A stretch of DNA of 19,117 bases from DATAFT01 sp035544635 (GTDB lineage: Bacteria; Acidobacteriota; Thermoanaerobaculia; Multivoradales; Multivoraceae), in NCBI GenBank assembly GCA_035544635.1, contig DATKDQ010000357.1:1-19117 (forward strand), read 5' to 3'. The position numbers and the translations under genes are program-made. Below the pieces are notes generated by a model. That model did no database searches. It was not told the origin of the DNA and saw nothing but the letters and a program-made list of their open reading frames with translations. Positions within the stretch are counted from its first letter, which is position 1. Every line of letters begins with the position of its first letter. This document shows positions 6,120 to 13,916 of the stretch, piece by piece.

Positions 6120-7454
6120 TCAGGCACCATCGTCGCGCGGCCAGGCTCGCGGGTCCAGGTCGTACGGGAGCGGCGTGAGGATCTCGACCCCACCGGGCCC
6201 GAGACGACAGAGGTCCTCGAGCCGGACGCCGTAGCCGGCCTCGGGGTCGTAGAGCCCCGGCTCGAGGGTGAAGACGTCGTCACGCTCGAGGATTCCCTGG
6301 TCGAGGGCGCCGTCGCGACGAAAGTGCGGCAGCTCGTGCACCTCGAAGCCGACGCCGTGGCCCAGGCCATGGACGTACCCTGCGGTGACGGGGCGCTGGA
6401 GGGACGTCGGATAGCCCAGCGCCTCGAAGTGCCGGCAGACCTCCTCCTGGATCGCGAATCCCCGTGTTCCCACGCGCGCGCGCTCGCGTGCGAGCACCAG
6501 GGCGTCGAGCACGGCGCGATGTGCCGCCAGGAGCTCGGGCGGCGCTGCGCCGACACAGAAGGTACGGGTGCAGTCGGCGTGGAGCCGGCGCCGCGGGAAC
6601 AGGTCGACGATGAGCGACTCGCCGGCCCGCAGGACGGAGGACGGATCGCCGGTGTTGTGCGGCACGGCGCCCTGGCGCCCCGGGGCGATGAGATTGCCCT
6701 CGGGCTGGTCGAGCCCCGCCGCCGCGAAGGTCGCCGCGACCTCGCGCCGCACGACCCCCACGGTGAGCGCTCCGCCGCGCCAGACCAGCTCCGGTCCGAC
6801 CGCCGGCCCGCGCGCTCGCCTCCCCTTGCGCCGCGCGCTCGACCGTCCTTCCGCCTTCGATCTCCGGGTCGAACGGCCGGCCTCGCTCAGGATGCGGGCA
6901 ACGCCCCGCAGGGCGCGGTTGGTGGCGGCGGCGACGCCGCGGATCTCGTCGAGCTCCGCGCCGCGCTTGGGACGCCTCAGACGAAGAACGGCGTCGTGGC
7001 CGGAGGTGAAGCGGAAGCCCTGATGGCGCAGCTGCGCCAGCGCCTGGGCGAGGTCACCGTTGGGGTAGCGGCCGGCGATCGCGACCCGGCGGCCGGGAAG
7101 CTTCGCCCGCCGCAGCGCGATGCCGAGGCTCCGGGCGAGCCGCGATCCGCGGCCGCCGACGATCACGTCGGCGACGCGCAGCGTCGCCGGATCGAGGAGC
7201 GCGAGGCCGGTGGCCGCCGCCTCCTCGCGCTCGATCACCGAGTGATAGCCGAGCCAGCGCACTCCGTCGGCACGAGCCAAGACGAAGCAGTCGCCGAGCC
7301 GCGTCTCCCCGGTGAACGGAAGCAGATCGGGATCGCGCGACGTCGCGCCGACGACCAGCAGGGCGTCGGCACCAGTGTCCTCGATCACGCGGCGAAGCGC
7401 GCCGCGGTCGGCGACGCGGCCGCGAACGGTCGAGGCCGCGCTCGTCCTACGCAT
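6120..7454 (-). CDS. M24-family metallopeptidase (Xaa-Pro aminopeptidase/dipeptidase-like)
   Basis: M24 enzymes of this type remove residues from the N-terminus of peptides, often next to proline, using two metal ions. The 444-residue protein has a creatinase-like N-terminal domain (about 15-155) and a pita-bread catalytic domain. All five metal ligands are visible: D284 in LIVDLFP, D294 in LHADCTRTF, H366 in GLGHGVGFEVHE, E398 in TLEPGLY and E413 in VRLEDLC. An Arg/Lys-rich low-complexity insert (about 193-216) interrupts the start of the catalytic domain. The ATG at 7454 was chosen because GGGAG (7462-7466) lies seven bases upstream; a longer frame to 7532 would overlap trxA. It follows trxA by 25 bases and is probably in the same transcript. 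Substrate specificity cannot be read from sequence. Confidence 0.9.
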   Translation of the reverse strand: MRRTSAASTVRGRVADRGALRRVIEDTGADALLVVGATSRDPDLLPFTGETRLGDCFVLARADGVRWLGYHSVIEREEAAATGLALLDPATLRVADVIVGGRGSRLARSLGIALRRAKLPGRRVAIAGRYPNGDLAQALAQLRHQGFRFTSGHDAVLRLRRPKRGAELDEIRGVAAATNRALRGVARILSEAGRSTRRSKAEGRSSARRKGRRARGPAVGPELVWRGGALTVGVVRREVAATFAAAGLDQPEGNLIAPGRQGAVPHNTGDPSSVLRAGESLIVDLFPRRRLHADCTRTFCVGAAPPELLAAHRAVLDALVLARERARVGTRGFAIQEEVCRHFEALGYPTSLQRPVTAGYVHGLGHGVGFEVHELPHFRRDGALDQGILERDDVFTLEPGLYDPEAGYGVRLEDLCRLGPGGVEILTPLPYDLDPRAWPRDDGA

Positions 7455-7479
7455 CAGCCCGCTCCCTGAGCGCCGGCCG

Positions 7480-7812
7480 CTACGAGGCGTTACGCCGGAT
7501 GAAGTCGTCGAAGGCCGGCTTGGGCATCGCACCCATCATCCGGTCTGCCACCCGGCCGTTCTTGAACATGATGAAGGTGGGGATGCTCGAGACCTGATAC
7601 TGGATGGCGAGCTGCTGGCTGGTGTCGACGTCGAGCTTCACCACCCGCACCTTGCCGTTCCATTCCTCGGCGAGCTGAGCGAGGACCGGCGCCACCTGCC
7701 GGCACGGCCCGCACCAGGTCGCCCAGAAGTCGACCAGGACCGGGACCTCCGACTCGAGGACCTGATTCTGGAAGTTCTCCGTATCGACATGCACGATCTT
7801 GTCGCTGGACAT
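7480..7812 (-). CDS. trxA: Thioredoxin
   Basis: This small cytoplasmic dithiol-disulfide oxidoreductase reduces ribonucleotide reductase, methionine sulfoxide reductases and other proteins, and is itself recycled by thioredoxin reductase. The 110-residue length is standard. The active site is WCGPC (W33-C37) within VDFWATWCGPCRQVAPVL. The cis-proline is P78 in SSIPTFIMF, preceded by the KLDVDTS strand. The canonical motif and size separate it from TlpA- or Dsb-like periplasmic proteins, and there is no signal peptide. It lies 59 bases after ribF and 25 bases before the M24 gene. It is preceded by an unusually long purine tract containing AGGAG. Confidence 0.97.
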   Translation of the reverse strand: MSSDKIVHVDTENFQNQVLESEVPVLVDFWATWCGPCRQVAPVLAQLAEEWNGKVRVVKLDVDTSQQLAIQYQVSSIPTFIMFKNGRVADRMMGAMPKPAFDDFIRRNAS

Positions 7813-7821
7813 CTATCGTCG

Positions 7822-7841
7822 CTCCTCTCTCTTCTCTCTCT
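7822..7841 (-). promoter_or_regulatory. Purine-only ribosome binding tract of trxA
   Basis: Twenty consecutive purines on the minus strand, mostly alternating A and G, end in AGGAG (7822-7826), nine bases before ATG 7812. This is a strong Shine-Dalgarno site with an extended purine leader, consistent with high thioredoxin expression. Confidence 0.6.
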
Positions 7842-7871
7842 GGCGTAGGGCCCGCAGCCGACCGCGGCGGA

Positions 7872-8855
7872 TCATGCTTCTCCCGCGACGGTCGGCGTCT
7901 CGCTCTCCTGGAGCGTGGCGAGCGCCTCGCGTGCGGATTCCACGTCGCGCCCGATCTGCGCGGACAAATCCATCATACTGGGGAAGGTGCGTTCGTCTCG
8001 CAGGCGCTTGTAGAAGCGCAGCTCGACGGTCTCGCCGTAGACATCGGCGTTGAAGTCGAGGATGTGGCTCTCGACCACCCGCTGGTAGTTCTCGTACACG
8101 GTGGGACGCGTGCCGATGTTGGTCACCGCGTCGAAGGTCGCCGGAAAGCTGGGGAAGAAGACCCGACTGGCGTAGACGCCGTCGAACGGAACCAGATCGT
8201 TCTCCGGCGCCAGGTTGATCGTGGGCCAGCCCAGCCGCTTGCCCATCCGGTCGCCGCGCGTAATGATCCCGGTGATCGCATACGGCCGGCCCAGGAGCTC
8301 GCGTGCCAGCGCGACATCGCCGTCGGCGAGCGCGTGGCGGATACGAGTCGAGGAGATCGGCTCGCCGAGATGGCTCACCTCGTCGACCGCGAACGCCGAG
8401 AAGCCGTAGGTCTCGCCCATCTGGCGCAGGAGCGAGAGGTCGCCCTCGCGGCGGTGCCCGAACGCGAAGCGCGACCCGACGTAGATCTCACGCGCCTCGA
8501 GCGCTCCCCACAGGAAGTCGCGCACGAAGGTGCGCGCCGGCATCTTCGCGAACTCGGGGGTAAAGCGCACCACCAGCACGTAGTCGACCGCCGCTTGATC
8601 GAGAAGCGTCTCCTTCTGGGCCTGCGTGGTGAGCAGACGCACCGAGACCTCGGGGTGGAGCACGGTCAGCGGATGCGGATCGAAGGTCACCACCACCGAG
8701 TGCAGCCCGGTCGTGTGCGCACGCGCCTTGACCAGGTCGAGCACGCTGCGCTGTCCGCGGTGAACGCCGTCGTAGTTGCCGATGGTCACGATCACGCCGC
8801 GCGGAAGGTCGGCGGCATGGAGGGCGTCGTGGATCACCTGCATGGTGAACCCCAT
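7872..8855 (-). CDS. ribF: Bifunctional riboflavin kinase/FAD synthetase
   Basis: RibF phosphorylates riboflavin to FMN and adenylates FMN to FAD in the cytoplasm. The 327-residue length is usual. The N-terminal nucleotidyltransferase domain shows IGNYDGVHRGQ (25-35), VVTFDPHP and ISSTRIRHAL. The C-terminal kinase domain shows GIITRGDRMGKRLGWPTINL and PFDGVYAS. The HxGH-type motif is altered to H32-R-G-Q35, whereas the family normally has a second His. The start ATG 8855 overlaps the end of rimO by 22 bases. ATG 8843 (residue 5) has GGGG just upstream and is an equally good start. Translational coupling to rimO is likely. Confidence 0.95.
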   Translation of the reverse strand: MGFTMQVIHDALHAADLPRGVIVTIGNYDGVHRGQRSVLDLVKARAHTTGLHSVVVTFDPHPLTVLHPEVSVRLLTTQAQKETLLDQAAVDYVLVVRFTPEFAKMPARTFVRDFLWGALEAREIYVGSRFAFGHRREGDLSLLRQMGETYGFSAFAVDEVSHLGEPISSTRIRHALADGDVALARELLGRPYAITGIITRGDRMGKRLGWPTINLAPENDLVPFDGVYASRVFFPSFPATFDAVTNIGTRPTVYENYQRVVESHILDFNADVYGETVELRFYKRLRDERTFPSMMDLSAQIGRDVESAREALATLQESETPTVAGEA

Positions 8856-10318
8856 CTGTCGGGCGCGGCGCGCTCGAGGCCGGGCGCCCGCACTCCGGCG
8901 CTGGCGTCACCGTAGAGCCCCACCGCATCCGGCCCGGCGGCGCCCACGATGTGGCCGACCAGGTCGTCGGCGTAGGCGTCGACGATCTCCGCCGTAACCA
9001 AGCTCCCCGGTCGCCCGCTGCCGGCGGCGAGGAGGAGCCGCCCGTCGATCTCGGGCGCCATTCCCTGGTGGCGCCCCGAGAGGAGATGCTCGCTCTCGTC
9101 GCAGACGCCTTCGAGCAGCACGGTCATCCGGCGACCGACCAGCTCCCGGCGGCGCTTCAGGGCGATCGGGCGCTGCCGCTCGAGTAGGCGCGCCAGGCGG
9201 TCGCGCGCGACCTCGGCCGCCGGACGCGCGGCCATGTCGGCAGCGGGGGTTCCCTCCTCGCCGCTGTAGGTGAAGGCTCCCACGTGATCGAGCGCGGCGC
9301 GGTCGAGGAAACGCTCGAGATCGGCGAAGTGCGCTTCGGTCTCACCCGGGAAACCGACGATGAAGGTCGAGCGCACCCAGATGCCCGGCGCCTCTGTTCT
9401 CGCTTCGTCGAGAAGCCTGAGATAGCGGTCGCCGCCGCCGCTCCGGCGCATCGTGCGCAGGATCTCGGGGTGGCTGTGCTGGAGCGGAATGTCGAGGTAA
9501 CGGCACACCCGCTGCTCGCGGCCCATGAGCCGCAGCAGCTCGCGATCGAGCGTCGTCGGATAGGCGTAGAGCCAGCGTAGCCACGGTACGGTGGTGCCGG
9601 CGAGAAGCGCCTCGATCAGCCGCAGCAGGCCGTGCCGGCCGAGACCGAGGTCCTCGCCGTAACGAGTGGTGTCCTGCGCCACCAGGCAGATCTCGCGCGC
9701 GCCCGCTGCCTCGAGCTGACGGGCTTCCTCGACCAGGCTCTCGATCGTGCGGCTGCGGAAGCGGCCGCGCCAGAGCGGGATCGCGCAGAAGGTGCAGGGG
9801 TTGTTGCAGCCCTCGGCGACCTTGAGATAGGCGTAGCCCGGCGTGGTCAGGCGTCGCGGGTCGCTGTGGTCGAAGAGCGCACGCGAACGGCTGGGCAGGG
9901 GCGCCGCGCCGCCGCCCAACGCGACCAGCTCGGAGGCCCGCCGCAGGTCGTCGAGCGAGAGGAAGCCGTCGATCTCCGGGATCTCGGCGGCCAGCTCCGG
10001 TCCGTAGCGCTGCGCCATGCACCCGGCGACCAGCAGCTCGCGCACGCCGCCGTCGCCCTTGCGCGCCGCCACCTCGAGGATGGTGTCGATCGACTCTTGC
10101 TTCGCCTCGTCGATGAAGCCGCAGGTGTTGACGATCACGGTCTCGGCCTGCTCCAGGTCTGCGGTCAGCTCGTACCCCGAGGCGAGCAGACGTCCGAGGA
10201 TGACCTCGGAATCCACGCGGTTCTTCGGGCAGCCGAGGCTGATCATGCCGACCCGGCGCGGTCGCCCGGTCGGCGGCGCGCCGGCGCGCGGCGAAGAGCT
10301 GGATCCGGCTCTACTCAT
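8834..10318 (-). CDS. rimO: Ribosomal protein S12 methylthiotransferase RimO
   Basis: RimO is a radical-SAM enzyme with two 4Fe-4S clusters that adds a methylthio group to the conserved aspartate of ribosomal protein S12. Counted from ATG 10318 it has 494 residues. The MTTase domain cysteines are C30 in SLGCPKNRVDSE, C66 in NTCGFIDEAKQESI and C100 in VAGCMAQRYG. The radical-SAM triad is C171, C175 and C178 in EGCNNPCTFCAIP. A TRAM-like domain follows near the C-terminus. The GCPKNxVDSE and NTCGFIxxAKxESI forms point to RimO rather than the tRNA enzyme MiaB. The protein has a tail of about 35 residues beyond the TRAM domain that overlaps ribF. The frame is open to 10465, but upstream codons intrude into the dehydrogenase gene. 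Confidence 0.95.
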   Translation of the reverse strand: MSRAGSSSSPRAGAPPTGRPRRVGMISLGCPKNRVDSEVILGRLLASGYELTADLEQAETVIVNTCGFIDEAKQESIDTILEVAARKGDGGVRELLVAGCMAQRYGPELAAEIPEIDGFLSLDDLRRASELVALGGGAAPLPSRSRALFDHSDPRRLTTPGYAYLKVAEGCNNPCTFCAIPLWRGRFRSRTIESLVEEARQLEAAGAREICLVAQDTTRYGEDLGLGRHGLLRLIEALLAGTTVPWLRWLYAYPTTLDRELLRLMGREQRVCRYLDIPLQHSHPEILRTMRRSGGGDRYLRLLDEARTEAPGIWVRSTFIVGFPGETEAHFADLERFLDRAALDHVGAFTYSGEEGTPAADMAARPAAEVARDRLARLLERQRPIALKRRRELVGRRMTVLLEGVCDESEHLLSGRHQGMAPEIDGRLLLAAGSGRPGSLVTAEIVDAYADDLVGHIVGAAGPDAVGLYGDASAGVRAPGLERAAPDRWGSPCR

Positions 10319-10390
10319 GACTGCGGCTCGATTCTCGGAGAGGTGGAAAGCGCCGATCGGGGCCCGCGGCCAGCCGCGTCGCCGCGTGCC

Positions 10391-10410
10391 GCCGGCCCCA
10401 AAACGCCGGC
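10391..10410 (-). terminator. Hairpin between the acyl-CoA dehydrogenase gene and rimO
   Basis: GCCGGC (10391-10396) and GCCGGC (10405-10410) can pair around an eight-base loop, just after the dehydrogenase stop at 10419. There is no T-tract, so intrinsic termination is unproven. It could be a pause or processing site in the 100-base gap. Confidence 0.2.
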
Positions 10411-10418
10411 GCGCCGGG

Positions 10419-12320
10419 CTATCCGGCTGCCACCCCTCCGCGCGCACCGACTGCGGTCGCCGCATCGCGGGCAGCCGGGGCGCGGTCCCCGACCAGCCCC
10501 TCGACCAGTCTCTCCATCCACACGTGCTCGCCGCCGAGGACGTCGAGCGCGGTGCGGTAGGCCGCGGCGTCGTGGTTGTGCCACAGCTCGCGGAAGAGGT
10601 GATCCACCTTGCGGCGCGACCCGCGGCAGAAGACGTCCACCAGCTCGCTCGCGTGCGCGGCGTCGGGGCTCCCAGAGCGGCGCATCGCGTGCGCGCGCGC
10701 GGCCGACGCCGACATCGCGAACAGCTCGTTCGCGATGTCGACCAGCCGGAACAGGAACGCCTGCTTGCGCTCCAGCGCCGGGCCGTGCCGCAGCATGCCG
10801 TGAAACGAGGCGCGGGCGAGGCGCCTGGAGCGCCGCTCGACGAAGCGCAGGTGAGTCGCGAGCGGACCGAACTCCGAGTAGCGCGGCCAGCGTCCCCAAC
10901 CGAGCCAGCGCGTCGGGTACCACCAGGCGTAGAACGCGGCGACCTTCGGCAGGGCGGCGAGCTTCCTGCCCGCCGGCACCTTGGGGTCGACCAGAGCGCC
11001 CGCGACCTGGAGGTGCTTGTCGACCGCCTCGCGCGCCATGATGAGGTGCATGATCTCGCTCGAGCCCTCGAAGATGCGGTTGATGCGAAAGTCGCGCATC
11101 ATCCGCTCGACGCCGATCGGCTCCTCGCCGCGTGCCGCGAGCGACGATTCCTTCTCGTAGCCCCGCCCACCGCGGATCTGCATCGTCTCGTCAATGATCC
11201 GCCAGCCCTGCTCGGTGTTCCACTCCTTGCACGCCGCCGCCTCGAGCCGCAGGTCACGGTCGCCGCGGTTCGCCATGTCGCTCGCCAGCTTCACGATCGA
11301 CTCCATGGCGAAGGTGGTCGACGCGATGTAGGCGATCTTCTGCGCGATCGCCTCGTGTTTACCGATCGGCTTCCCCCACTGCACGCGCTCGCCCGCCCAC
11401 TGGCGCACCACGCGCAGGCAGATCTTGCCGACGCCGACGCAGGCGTTGGGAATCGATAGGCGGCCGTCGTTCAACGTCGTGAGCGCGATCTTGAGGCCGC
11501 GCCCCTCGGCGCCGATCAAGTTCTCGCGCGGCACCCGCACGTCGTGGAAGGTGATGACCCCATTGGCGAGAGCCTTGAGGCCCATGAAGTGACAACGCCG
11601 CTCGACCTCGACGCCCGGCCAGTCGGTCTCGACCACGAAGGCGCTGATCTTGTTCGAGCCCGGATGACTGGCCATCACCACCAGCAGCTTCGCGATGGTG
11701 CCGTTGGTGCACCACAGCTTGCGGCCGTTCAGGACGTAGTCGTCGCCGTCGAGGACGGCCGTGGTGGAGAGCCGCGCCGGATCCGAGCCCACCTCAGGCT
11801 CGGTGAGCGCGAACGCGGAGATCGCGCCCTTCGCGCACGGCGGCAGGTACTTCTTCTTCTGCGCCTCGGTACCGAAGAGCTTGAGCGGCTGCGGGACACC
11901 GATCGACTGGTGCGCCGACAACAGAGCCACCAGGTTGCCGTCGTAGGAGCCCAGGAGCTCCATGATCTGCGCGTACTCGTTCTGATCGAAGCCGAGACCG
12001 CCGTACTCCTTGGGAATCTTGAGCCCGAAGGCGCCCAAGCGGCGCAGCCCGTCGATGACGTGCGCCGGGTAGTCCTCGCCCTCGTCGATCGCCACCGGGT
12101 CGACGTCGTCGCGCAGGAAGGCCTGGAGCTGCCGGTAGAAGGCGACGAACTCGGGCCGGTCGAGCCGAGGGCTCGGATAGGGGTGGATGAGGTCCAGCCG
12201 GAAGCTCCCGAGGAACATCTCGCGCATGAAGCTGGGCTGCTTCCACTCGGTCTCGCGCGACTCCTCGGCGACCTTCCGCGACTCCGCCTCGGTGACCTGG
12301 CGGACCTGTTCGGCGCTCAT
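10419..12320 (-). CDS. Acyl-CoA dehydrogenase, long VLCAD/ACAD9-like form
   Basis: This flavoprotein catalyses alpha,beta-dehydrogenation of acyl-CoA in beta-oxidation. It has 633 residues: an N-terminal lead of about 50 residues, the usual three-part dehydrogenase core (about 55-440), then a C-terminal extension of about 190 residues. FAD/substrate signatures are ALTEPEVGSD (171-180), WCTNGTIA and QIRGGRGYE (381-389). The catalytic base is E418 in RIFEGSSEIMHLIMAR, the position used by MCAD and VLCAD. The extension and length recall VLCAD/ACAD9, suggesting long-chain acyl-CoA, but chain length cannot be read directly. ATG 12320 is preceded by GGGGAG (12325-12330); a longer frame to 12419 lacks family similarity. 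No electron-transfer flavoprotein or other beta-oxidation gene is nearby. Transcription would run on into rimO unless stopped in the 100-base gap. Confidence 0.93.
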   Translation of the reverse strand: MSAEQVRQVTEAESRKVAEESRETEWKQPSFMREMFLGSFRLDLIHPYPSPRLDRPEFVAFYRQLQAFLRDDVDPVAIDEGEDYPAHVIDGLRRLGAFGLKIPKEYGGLGFDQNEYAQIMELLGSYDGNLVALLSAHQSIGVPQPLKLFGTEAQKKKYLPPCAKGAISAFALTEPEVGSDPARLSTTAVLDGDDYVLNGRKLWCTNGTIAKLLVVMASHPGSNKISAFVVETDWPGVEVERRCHFMGLKALANGVITFHDVRVPRENLIGAEGRGLKIALTTLNDGRLSIPNACVGVGKICLRVVRQWAGERVQWGKPIGKHEAIAQKIAYIASTTFAMESIVKLASDMANRGDRDLRLEAAACKEWNTEQGWRIIDETMQIRGGRGYEKESSLAARGEEPIGVERMMRDFRINRIFEGSSEIMHLIMAREAVDKHLQVAGALVDPKVPAGRKLAALPKVAAFYAWWYPTRWLGWGRWPRYSEFGPLATHLRFVERRSRRLARASFHGMLRHGPALERKQAFLFRLVDIANELFAMSASAARAHAMRRSGSPDAAHASELVDVFCRGSRRKVDHLFRELWHNHDAAAYRTALDVLGGEHVWMERLVEGLVGDRAPAARDAATAVGARGGVAAG

Positions 12321-12384
12321 CGGTCTCCCCTTTGCCTCTGTGGGGTTGTGGGCGTGAGCCGGCGTACCGCGCCCGCGGCGTTCG

Positions 12385-12413
12385 ATTGTAGCAGGGGGCG
12401 CGCGGCGACCATC
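12385..12413 (-). promoter_or_regulatory. Candidate promoter for the acyl-CoA dehydrogenase gene
   Basis: On the minus strand TACAAT (12385-12390) is a near-consensus -10 box in the divergent gap before ATG 12320. The -35 position at 17 bases spacing (GATGGT, 12408-12413) is weak. A start near 12378 gives a leader of about 58 bases. Confidence 0.35.
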
Positions 12414-12475
12414 GGCCAAGAAGGTAGGCAGGCCGGAGAGGGGACGGAGCCATGAGTGCCCGGCTCACGGCGTGG

Positions 12476-12483
12476 GCTAACAT
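12476..12483 (+). promoter_or_regulatory. Candidate -10 box just ahead of asnS (possible leaderless start)
   Basis: GCTAACAT contains TAACAT (12478-12483), ending nine bases before ATG 12493. If it is a -10 box, transcription would begin two or three bases before the start codon. There is no Shine-Dalgarno sequence ahead of this ATG, which fits a leaderless transcript. The -35 region is not recognisable. Confidence 0.35.
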
Positions 12484-12492
12484 TCGCGACCT

Positions 12493-13809
12493 ATGGAATC
12501 CCTCGAGCGTGATGCCCCACCCGTCGCTTCGGTCCGGCACCTTCGTGAGCACGCCGACCGGTTGGTACGCATCCGCGGCTGGCTCGACGCCAAGCGCTCG
12601 AGCGGAAAGATCGCCTTCCTCCAGTTGCGCGACGGCAGCGGCGTGGTGCAGGTGGTGGCGAGTCGCAAGGACCTCGACGAGCCGTCGTGGGACGACGCCC
12701 AGCGCTCGGTCCAGGAGTCGACGCTCGCGATCACGGGCACCGTGCGCGTCGATCCGCGGGCGCCGGGCGGTCAGGAGATCCACGCCACGGAGGTGCGGCT
12801 CCTCGCCCTCTCGGAGGAGTATCCGATCACCCCCAAGGAGCACGGCACCGCCTTTCTCATGGAGCACCGCCACCTCTGGCTGCGCTCGAGCCGCCAGCGC
12901 GCCGCACTCCGCATCCGCAGCGAGATCTCCCAGGGCATCCGCGATTTCTTCCACCAACGCGAGTACGTGCTCATCGATTCGCCCATCCTCACCCCGGCTG
13001 CCTGCGAGGGCACTTCGACCCTGTTCCAGACCGATTACTTCGGCGACCCCGCCTTCCTCTCCCAGTCGGGGCAGCTCTACCTCGAGCCCGCCGCCGCCGC
13101 GTTCGGGAAGGTGTACTGCTTCGGTCCCACCTTCCGAGCCGAGAAGTCCAAGACGCGCCGGCACCTGATGGAGTTCTGGATGGTCGAGCCCGAGGTGGCG
13201 TTCTTGGAGTTCGAGGGGCTGGAGAAGCTGGCCGAGGAGTTCGTGACGTACCTCGTCGCCCGCGCTCTGGACCAGTGCCGCGACGAGCTGGCGATCCTCG
13301 AGCGCGACACCGCGGCACTCGAGCAGGTAGAGGCGCCCTTCCCGCGGTTGCGCTACGCCGAGGTGCTCGAGAAGCTGCGCGAGCAGGGCTTCGATCTCCA
13401 GTGGGGCGCCGACCTCGGAGGCGACGAGGAGACCGCTCTTGCCAAGCTCTACGATCGGCCGATCATGGTCAGCCACTACCCGGTCGAGTCGAAGGCGTTC
13501 TACATGCAGCCCGACGCCGAAGATCCGCGCACGGCGCTGGCCCTCGACGTGCTCGCGCCCGAGGGATACGGCGAGATCATCGGAGGCAGCCAGCGCATTC
13601 ACGACCACGACCTGCTGCTCCGCCGCATCCGGGAGCACGGCCTGCCGATCGAGGCCTTCCAGTGGTACCTCGACGTGCGCCGTTACGGCACTTTTCCGCA
13701 CTCGGGGTTCGGGATGGGGATCGAGCGCTTCGTGGCGTGGGTCGCCGGCCTGCCGCATCTGCGGGAGACGATTCCCTACCCGCGGATGCTGTACAAGATC
13801 TATCCGTAG
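12493..13809 (+). CDS. asnS: Asparaginyl-tRNA synthetase
   Basis: This class IIb synthetase charges tRNA-Asn with asparagine in the cytoplasm. It has 438 residues: an N-terminal OB-fold anticodon-binding domain (about 10-105, with GKIAFLQLRDGSG) followed by the catalytic core. Motif 2 is FRAEKSKTRRHLMEFWMVEPE (214-234), where AspRS would have an FRDED-type sequence, so this is AsnRS. Motif 3 is GFGMGIERFVAW (405-416). An in-frame TAA at 12478 rules out any earlier start, so ATG 12493 is the first possible. Its presence implies direct tRNA-Asn charging rather than only the transamidation route. It is divergent from the acyl-CoA dehydrogenase and convergent with rnc. Confidence 0.96.
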   Translation: MESLERDAPPVASVRHLREHADRLVRIRGWLDAKRSSGKIAFLQLRDGSGVVQVVASRKDLDEPSWDDAQRSVQESTLAITGTVRVDPRAPGGQEIHATEVRLLALSEEYPITPKEHGTAFLMEHRHLWLRSSRQRAALRIRSEISQGIRDFFHQREYVLIDSPILTPAACEGTSTLFQTDYFGDPAFLSQSGQLYLEPAAAAFGKVYCFGPTFRAEKSKTRRHLMEFWMVEPEVAFLEFEGLEKLAEEFVTYLVARALDQCRDELAILERDTAALEQVEAPFPRLRYAEVLEKLREQGFDLQWGADLGGDEETALAKLYDRPIMVSHYPVESKAFYMQPDAEDPRTALALDVLAPEGYGEIIGGSQRIHDHDLLLRRIREHGLPIEAFQWYLDVRRYGTFPHSGFGMGIERFVAWVAGLPHLRETIPYPRMLYKIYP

Positions 13810-13869
13810 CAGCCCCTCCGGCCGAGCCCGCGCCGTCCTCGGGCGCATGGGCGGGGTGGTGGAAGCGGC

Positions 13870-13890
13870 GGGCATGGCATCACCATGCCC
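13870..13890. terminator. Perfect 8-bp hairpin between convergent asnS and rnc
   Basis: GGGCATGG (13870-13877) and CCATGCCC (13883-13890) pair perfectly around a five-base loop, centrally in the 107-base convergent gap. Its symmetry would allow it to act on both strands. No U-tract follows on either strand, so it is only a candidate bidirectional terminator. Confidence 0.45.
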
Positions 13891-13916
13891 CCGCGCGCCC
13901 TTGGTCGCAGGGAACC

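Noticed and set aside
10406..10417. CCGGCGCGCCGG palindrome as an operator
   Set aside because: Pure G/C palindromes are expected in DNA this GC-rich, and it lies at the 3' end of a gene rather than in a promoter.
12452..13168. ATG 12452 with a GGAG-rich upstream region as a separate gene ahead of asnS
   Set aside because: The frame lies out of register inside asnS, becomes a Ser/Arg/Pro-rich shadow and shows no family resemblance. The purine-rich upstream may be coincidental.
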